64,000 bases of DNA from positions 310,001 to 374,000 of the forward strand of contig NZ_JAUSWH010000002.1 of assembly GCF_030815125.1 (NCBI RefSeq), read 5' to 3'. Origin of the DNA: Allorhizobium paknamense. Its GTDB lineage: Bacteria; Pseudomonadota; Alphaproteobacteria; Rhizobiales; Rhizobiaceae. Made by a program: the position numbers and the translations under genes. Positions 59,792-64,000 of the stretch are shown here, piece after piece; positions within the stretch are counted from its first letter, which is position 1; every line of letters starts with the position of its first letter. Under the pieces are notes generated by a model. The model saw only the letters and a program-made list of their open reading frames with translations, had not been told where the DNA came from and made no database searches.

Positions 59792-60651
59792 CGTTCCGCG
59801 CGCAGCCTGAGCGCGATGTAGAGAATGTTGGAAATGCCGGTAACGACGATCATGCCCAGCGCCAGCGCATAGCCGAGATTGGCATTGTGCAGCACGTCAC
59901 CGCGAATTTGCGCGTAGAGCTGGATGGGCACGATGTTCAGCGAGCTTCCCGTCAGCGAATAGGCCGTGGCGATGGCGCCGAAGGCATTGGCGAACAGCAA
60001 CATGAAGGCCCCGGCAATCGAGGGAAACAGAATGGGCAGCGCAACCCGCGTCCAGTACTGGAAGGTGGTGGCGCCCAGGCTGGAGGCTGCTTCCTGCCAT
60101 TCCCGTCTCATGCCTTCCAGAGCAGGCGCGATGATCAGCACCATCAGCGGAATCTGGAAATACATGTAGGTGAGCGTCAACCCGCTGAAGCTCAACAGGT
60201 TGAAGCCGCTTGCATAGAGGTTGATGCCCAGCCAGTCCCTGAGCAGCATGGTGATCAGGCCGAGCCGCCCCAGCGTCGCCAGAAAGGCAAAGGCGAGCGG
60301 CACCCCGGCAAAATTCGAGGCCACGCCGCAAAAGGTCAGCACCGCCGAGCGGATGAAGGGCGGCAGACCGCCGAGCACGATGGCCCAGCCGATGAAGAAG
60401 CCGAGGAGCACGCCACCGATGGCGGAGGCCAGGCTGATGCGGATGCTGATGGAGAAGGAGGCCATGATCTTGTCGGTAAAAAGCCCGGCAATATTGGCCA
60501 GCGTGAAGGCGCCGTCAGCGGTCTGGAAGGCGCCCGCGACGAGGTAGAGCGTCGGCACGATCAGGAACATCAGGGCAAACAGCATGAAGGGCGCAAGGCC
60601 CAGCCAGTCGAAAAAACGTTTGCTTGTATCGGCTTTGGTTCGGGACTGCAT
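59779..60651 (-). CDS. ABC importer permease (PotB-like)
   Basis: A 290-residue inner membrane protein with about six helices ('LAPFMLFALMFLIVPTLYLVAGAFQ' first) and the EAA-type loop ('MRREWQEAASSLGATTFQYWTRVALPILFPSIAGAFMLLFANAFGAIATAYSL'). It forms the channel together with the PotC-like protein. A hairpin lies between it and the binding protein gene upstream. Confidence 0.92.
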   Translation of the reverse strand: MQSRTKADTSKRFFDWLGLAPFMLFALMFLIVPTLYLVAGAFQTADGAFTLANIAGLFTDKIMASFSISIRISLASAIGGVLLGFFIGWAIVLGGLPPFIRSAVLTFCGVASNFAGVPLAFAFLATLGRLGLITMLLRDWLGINLYASGFNLLSFSGLTLTYMYFQIPLMVLIIAPALEGMRREWQEAASSLGATTFQYWTRVALPILFPSIAGAFMLLFANAFGAIATAYSLTGSSLNIVPIQLYAQIRGDVLHNANLGYALALGMIVVTGISNILYIALRLRAERWQK

Positions 60652-60677
60652 GCAACCTGCCCTGATCGCTGAAGAAA

Positions 60678-60700
60678 GGCTCCCCTCGGTGAGGGGAGCC
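60678..60700 (-). terminator. intercistronic hairpin after the binding protein gene
   Basis: Perfect 10-bp stem GGCTCCCCTC / GAGGGGAGCC with loop ACC (minus strand), then TTTCTT. Such a hairpin stabilises or partly ends the transcript, so that binding protein is made in excess over permease, which is common in ABC import operons. Confidence 0.75.
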
Positions 60701-60709
60701 GGAGTTCAT

Positions 60710-61813
60710 TTACTTGACGGCCGCGCCGACGACCTTGTCCCAGCCTTCGGTGATCGTCTTCTTGTAGGCATCCTGCTGTTCCAGCGTCGGGAAGATCGCC
60801 TTTTCATAGGCCTTGGCATCGGGCAGCTTGGCCATGACATCCGCCGGGATCTTGCCGTTCTTGGCGAGATCGTTGAAGCGGATCGGGTGGCAATAGCCCT
60901 TCAGCCAGCCGATCTGGCCTTCGTCGGAATAGAGATATTCCATCCACAGCTTGGCGGCGTTCGGATGTGGGGCATAAGCCGAAATCGCCTGCACGTAGAC
61001 ACCGGCGACAACGCCGGAGGCCGGAATGATGACGTCGACCGGCGGGTTGCCCTTCAGCGAGTCACGGCCGGCCAGGGCGTTATAGTCCCAGCGCAGCGTG
61101 ATCGGCGTGGTGCCCTGGGCAAGCGTTGCCGGCTTGCCGACGACCGGCACGAAATTACCCTTGTCGTTCAGCTCCTTGAAGAACTTCAGGCCTTCTTCGC
61201 CAGCCTTGGAGACATCGCCCTTGGCAGCGGAAAGACCTGCGGCGAAGACGGCGGAAATGGCCTGGTTTGCCGTGCGCGGATCACCGCCCAGGGCAACGGA
61301 ATTGGCATATTCCGGCTTCAGCAGGTCAGCCCAGTCCTTCGGCGGGTTCTTCACGAGGTCCTTGTTCACCTCGAAAGCCATGACGCCGTAATAATCGCCA
61401 TACCAGTAGCCGTCCGCATCCTTGGCTTCGGCGGGGATCGAATCCCAGGTGGAAACCTTGTAAGGCTGGATCAGCTTGTCGGCCTTGGCAGAGGGGCCGA
61501 AGGAGAGGCCAACATCGATGACGTCAGGGGCCTGGTCGCCGGTATTGCCCTTGTTGGCCTTGATCGCCTCAATCTCGTCGCCGGAGCCTGCATCCGGGTT
61601 CAGCTCGTTGACCTTCAGGCCATATTTCTTCTTGAAGCCCTCGATCACATCTCCGTAACCGCACCAGTCATGCGGCAGGGCGATGGTGGTGAGCGTACCT
61701 TCCTTCTTGGCGGCGGCGATCAGTTCCGCGCTCGGCTCGGCAGCGGCAAGGCTGGCCGAGGTGATGACCATGGCGGTCGAAAGCGAAAGAATACGGCGCA
61801 AACGGTTTTTCAC
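60710..61813 (-). CDS. ABC importer periplasmic binding protein (PotD-like class)
   Basis: A 367-residue protein with signal peptide ('ILSLSTAMVITSASLAAA', cleavage near residue 24) and a two-lobed binding fold: 'AAKKEGTLTTIALPHDWCGYGDVIEGFKKKYGLKVNELNPDAGSGDEIEAI', 'APDVIDVGLSFGPSAKADKLIQPY', 'GDYYGVMAFEVNKDLVKNPPKDWADLLKPEY', 'AYAPHPNAAKLWMEYLYSDEGQIGWLKGYCHPIR'. I choose GTG 61813 because AAGGAG precedes it by 7 nt; the in-frame ATG at 61894 would put 27 polar residues before the signal peptide. It is the first gene of the leftward operon. Confidence 0.92.
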   Translation of the reverse strand: MKNRLRRILSLSTAMVITSASLAAAEPSAELIAAAKKEGTLTTIALPHDWCGYGDVIEGFKKKYGLKVNELNPDAGSGDEIEAIKANKGNTGDQAPDVIDVGLSFGPSAKADKLIQPYKVSTWDSIPAEAKDADGYWYGDYYGVMAFEVNKDLVKNPPKDWADLLKPEYANSVALGGDPRTANQAISAVFAAGLSAAKGDVSKAGEEGLKFFKELNDKGNFVPVVGKPATLAQGTTPITLRWDYNALAGRDSLKGNPPVDVIIPASGVVAGVYVQAISAYAPHPNAAKLWMEYLYSDEGQIGWLKGYCHPIRFNDLAKNGKIPADVMAKLPDAKAYEKAIFPTLEQQDAYKKTITEGWDKVVGAAVK

Positions 61814-62406
61814 TGGATGTCTCCTTCTGGACTGCGTGAGCCGGCGACTGCAATATGAGGCGTAGATGATAGTTGTGTGACGGTTGGCCAACACGGAAAA
61901 CCGAAAGGCTTATCCACCGTTGCGCATGCAACGTTCAGCAATAACCTTCGATCGGATGTCGAAGAGTTCCGGATTTTGATGATGTGTGCTGAACAGCCTG
62001 CAATGCATCGTCTTATTGTTCCCCTTATCCGGTCTTTGCCGGTTTGTCCGCACAGATAAGCCTCTGGAAGGGGAGCGAGTCAACTGCGCTTTTATAAGAT
62101 ATTCGGAAGTTGTGGATTGACATCTTATCGGACCGGGAGAAGTCTTATGGGGAAATTCTCGCCGCATGTTGCGCATGCCGGTTTTGTGCTTGCAAATGAC
62201 GTTTGCAGGCAAGTGCGCCGGGTAGGCGGGTGGATACCTTCGCGTGTAATTTCGGCCAAGGATCATGGCCGGAGAGGGGGCTTCAACGGCTCTCGATAAA
62301 AGATCCCTGGGAGTGTCGGAGACTGCGCGGCGACGTAACGGCAACAGCCGGCGGCGTTTGTCAGTGAGCGGCCCGAGAGCTGAGGCTCCGGCAACAGGGG
62401 ACCATC
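61814..62406. other. divergent promoter region and long leader of the permease gene
   Basis: 593 bp without a convincing gene between the leftward importer operon and the rightward permease. The left part should hold the importer promoter. The last ~120 bases before the permease are GC-rich and can pair with themselves (for example CGGCGACG and CGGCGGCG surroundings), so a structured leader is possible. I do not recognise a known riboswitch. Confidence 0.45.
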
Positions 62407-63978
62407 ATGAGCGATTATTCCGACGTGGATAAGGCGCAGGATCTGCACATCCTGCATTCCATGGGCTATGCGCAGGAGCTGGAGCGGCGCATGAGCTCCT
62501 TTTCCAATTTTGCCATTTCCTTTTCCATCATCTGCATTCTGTCCGGGGGGATCAATTCTCTGGCCCAGGCCACGTCCGGTGCGGGCGGGGCGTCCATCGG
62601 CATCGGCTGGCCGCTGGGCTGTGCCATTTCCGGCGTCTTCGCGCTCGGCATGGCGCAGATTTCCTCGGCCTATCCCACGGCGGGCGGGCTTTATCACTGG
62701 GGCTCGATCCTCGGCAACCGCTTCACCGGTTGGCTGACGGCCTGGTTCAACCTCATCGGCCTCGTCACCGTGCTCGGCGCCATCAATGTCGGCACCTGGG
62801 GCTTTTTCGCCGGTTCGCTGGCGGGCTGGTTCGGCATGAATGTCGATACCACCACGGCAGGCGGCTTTGCCAACCAGATCCTTTTCGTGGCGGTCATCAC
62901 CGCCATCCAGGCCCTCATCAACCATTTCGGCATCAAGCTCACGGCAAAGCTCACCGATCTCTCCGGCTATCTGATCTTCGCCACGGCCATTGCCCTGACC
63001 ATCGTCTGCCTGGCGGGCGCCAAGAGCTATGATGTCAGCCGTCTTTGGACCTTCGCCAACTATTCCGGCACGCCTGCGGGCGATGCGCCGGTCTGGCCGC
63101 AATCCGGCGATATATGGTATATTTTCGCGCTTGGCCTGCTTTTGCCGATCTACACCATTACCGGCTATGACGCCTCCGCCCATACCTCGGAGGAAACCAT
63201 CAAGGCGTCTGAATCCGTGCCGAAGGGCATGGTGTCGTCCGTCTGGTGGGCCTCCTTCTTCGGCTATATCATGCTCATTGCCTTCCTTCTGGCTATTCCC
63301 GACATGAACGAGGCGGCGGCCCAGGGCTGGAACGTCTTCTTCTGGACGCTGAACAGCGTTGCGCATCCCGTCGTCGCGAACATCATCTACCTTGCCATCT
63401 TCATTGCCCAGTTCATCTGCGGGCTTGCCACCGTCACCTCGGTGTCGCGGATGATCTTTGCCTTCTCGCGGGATGGCGGGCTGCCCTTCTCCCGCGCGCT
63501 GGCCAGCGTCAGCCCGCGCTTTCGCACGCCCTCCATCGCCATCTGGACGGGGTCCGTCGCCTCGGTGCTCTTTGTCTGGGGGGCGTCGCTGGTCACCATT
63601 GGCGGGGCTTCGGCCTATACCATCGTGGTCTCCTGCACGGTGATCTTCCTGTTCCTCTCCTTCTGCATTCCGATTGCGCTCGGCATCAAGGCCATCGGCA
63701 CGCCGAAATGGCCGGTCATGGGGCCATGGAACATGGGCATCACCGCCTACAAGATCGTCGGTTGCCTTGCGATCCTGGCCATGGCGGTGATCTTCATCAT
63801 CGGCGTGCAGCCGCCGAATGAATGGGCGCTCTACATCACCGTCGGCTTTCTGGTTCTGACGGCAGCCGTCTGGCTGCTGTTCGAACAGCGCCGCTTCAAG
63901 GGGCCGCCGATCGGAGACGAAGTGGCAAAACGCCAGGCCGAGATTGCCGCTGCCGAGAAGGCTGTGGGAGAGGCTTGA
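62407..63978 (+). CDS. APC-superfamily amino acid permease
   Basis: A 523-residue transporter with twelve predicted helices. It starts 'QELERRMSSFSNFAISFSIICILSGGINSL', typical of the ACT/GABA permease branch of the APC superfamily. It goes on with 'MAQISSAYPTAGGLYHWGSILG', 'LLPIYTITGYDASAHTSEETIKASESVPKGMVSSVW' and 'ATVTSVSRMIFAFSRDGGLPFSRALASVSPRFRTPSIAIW', all family motifs. The C-terminal ~40 residues are cytoplasmic and charged. Substrate: an amino acid, GABA or related amine such as choline or ethanolamine; it cannot be fixed. The Shine-Dalgarno sequence is GGGGACC. The neighbouring importer for polyamine-type compounds hints at linked nitrogen metabolism. Confidence 0.92.
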   Translation: MSDYSDVDKAQDLHILHSMGYAQELERRMSSFSNFAISFSIICILSGGINSLAQATSGAGGASIGIGWPLGCAISGVFALGMAQISSAYPTAGGLYHWGSILGNRFTGWLTAWFNLIGLVTVLGAINVGTWGFFAGSLAGWFGMNVDTTTAGGFANQILFVAVITAIQALINHFGIKLTAKLTDLSGYLIFATAIALTIVCLAGAKSYDVSRLWTFANYSGTPAGDAPVWPQSGDIWYIFALGLLLPIYTITGYDASAHTSEETIKASESVPKGMVSSVWWASFFGYIMLIAFLLAIPDMNEAAAQGWNVFFWTLNSVAHPVVANIIYLAIFIAQFICGLATVTSVSRMIFAFSRDGGLPFSRALASVSPRFRTPSIAIWTGSVASVLFVWGASLVTIGGASAYTIVVSCTVIFLFLSFCIPIALGIKAIGTPKWPVMGPWNMGITAYKIVGCLAILAMAVIFIIGVQPPNEWALYITVGFLVLTAAVWLLFEQRRFKGPPIGDEVAKRQAEIAAAEKAVGEA

Positions 63979-63984
63979 GCTTTT

Positions 63985-64000
63985 TCTAGAGCATTGTCCC
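63985..64000. repeat. start of another dispersed repeat copy at the window edge
   Basis: TCTAGAGCATTGTCCC matches the first bases of the dispersed repeat (CTAGAGCATT...) and the GTCCC of the hairpin at 47711. It is cut by the window end. Confidence 0.45.

Noticed and set aside
58982..61858. Long rightward frames opposite the ABC importer genes
   Set aside because: Translations are low-complexity (His, Gln, Arg, Gly rich), typical of reverse-strand shadows of membrane protein genes.
1..64000. CRISPR array, toxin-antitoxin pair or retron
   Set aside because: No regularly spaced repeats with unique spacers other than the three end repeats, no reverse transcriptase and no paired toxin gene were seen.

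Overview
The window comes from a GC-rich alphaproteobacterium of the Rhizobiales, most likely the Rhizobium/Agrobacterium group. This is inferred from the cobalamin-dependent methionine synthase, the paired Omp25/31-type outer membrane proteins, the PotABCD-like transporter, the many chemoreceptors (one with a C-terminal WEEF tether) and the family of dispersed palindromic intergenic repeats starting 'TAGAGCA'. No species can be named from the sequence alone.

About 40 kb on the left (somewhere in 745-1007 to about 40831) is a Mu-like transposable prophage that looks complete. Its order is: leftward repressor and rightward Ner-like gene facing each other; DnaA-C-like and ParB-like genes; MuA-type transposase (D267, D333, E385) and MuB-type ATPase; a run of small early genes including DUF3164 and GemA; a Mor/C-like activator; a lysis cassette (M15 endolysin, two small membrane proteins, nested Rz/Rz1); Mu-type head genes (DUF2730, gp26-, gp27-, gp28-, gp29- and gp30-like, protease with nested scaffold, decoration, gpT, gp36, gp37); and then a lambda/B3-type non-contractile tail rather than the Mu contractile tail: tube, chaperones joined by a -1 frameshift, tape measure, minor tail proteins, NlpC/P60, tip protein, long fibre. 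The right end carries three 37-bp tandem repeats taken to be transposase-binding sites, just beside a tRNA-Ile2(CAU) gene.

The most unusual feature is a 23-nt element found unchanged three times (12146, 19682, 30805). Each copy stands in a gap just before a late gene block: lysis, protease/head and tail tip. These positions match the Mu late promoters Plys, PI and PP. The element is a dyad (CCGGT, 6 nt, ACCGG) with a CTGTTTT tail, and two of the three copies have an intrinsic-terminator-like hairpin between them and the gene. It is either the operator of a late activator or an RNA element for termination/antitermination. Likely cargo (moron) genes lie against the phage direction at 10200-10748 and in the AT-rich right end (39079-40622).

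From 40846 onward is host chromosome: tRNA-Ile2, a SIMPL-domain protein, two Omp25/31-like proteins, a membrane-anchored thermonuclease-like protein, a CHASE3-type chemoreceptor, small unknown genes, an AGE-family sugar epimerase, metH preceded by a 20-bp palindrome, a HAMP chemoreceptor with WEEF tail, a soluble PAS-PAS chemoreceptor, a four-gene ABC importer of the polyamine type (leftward operon), and an APC amino acid permease. Rhizobial palindromic repeats fill several of the gaps.
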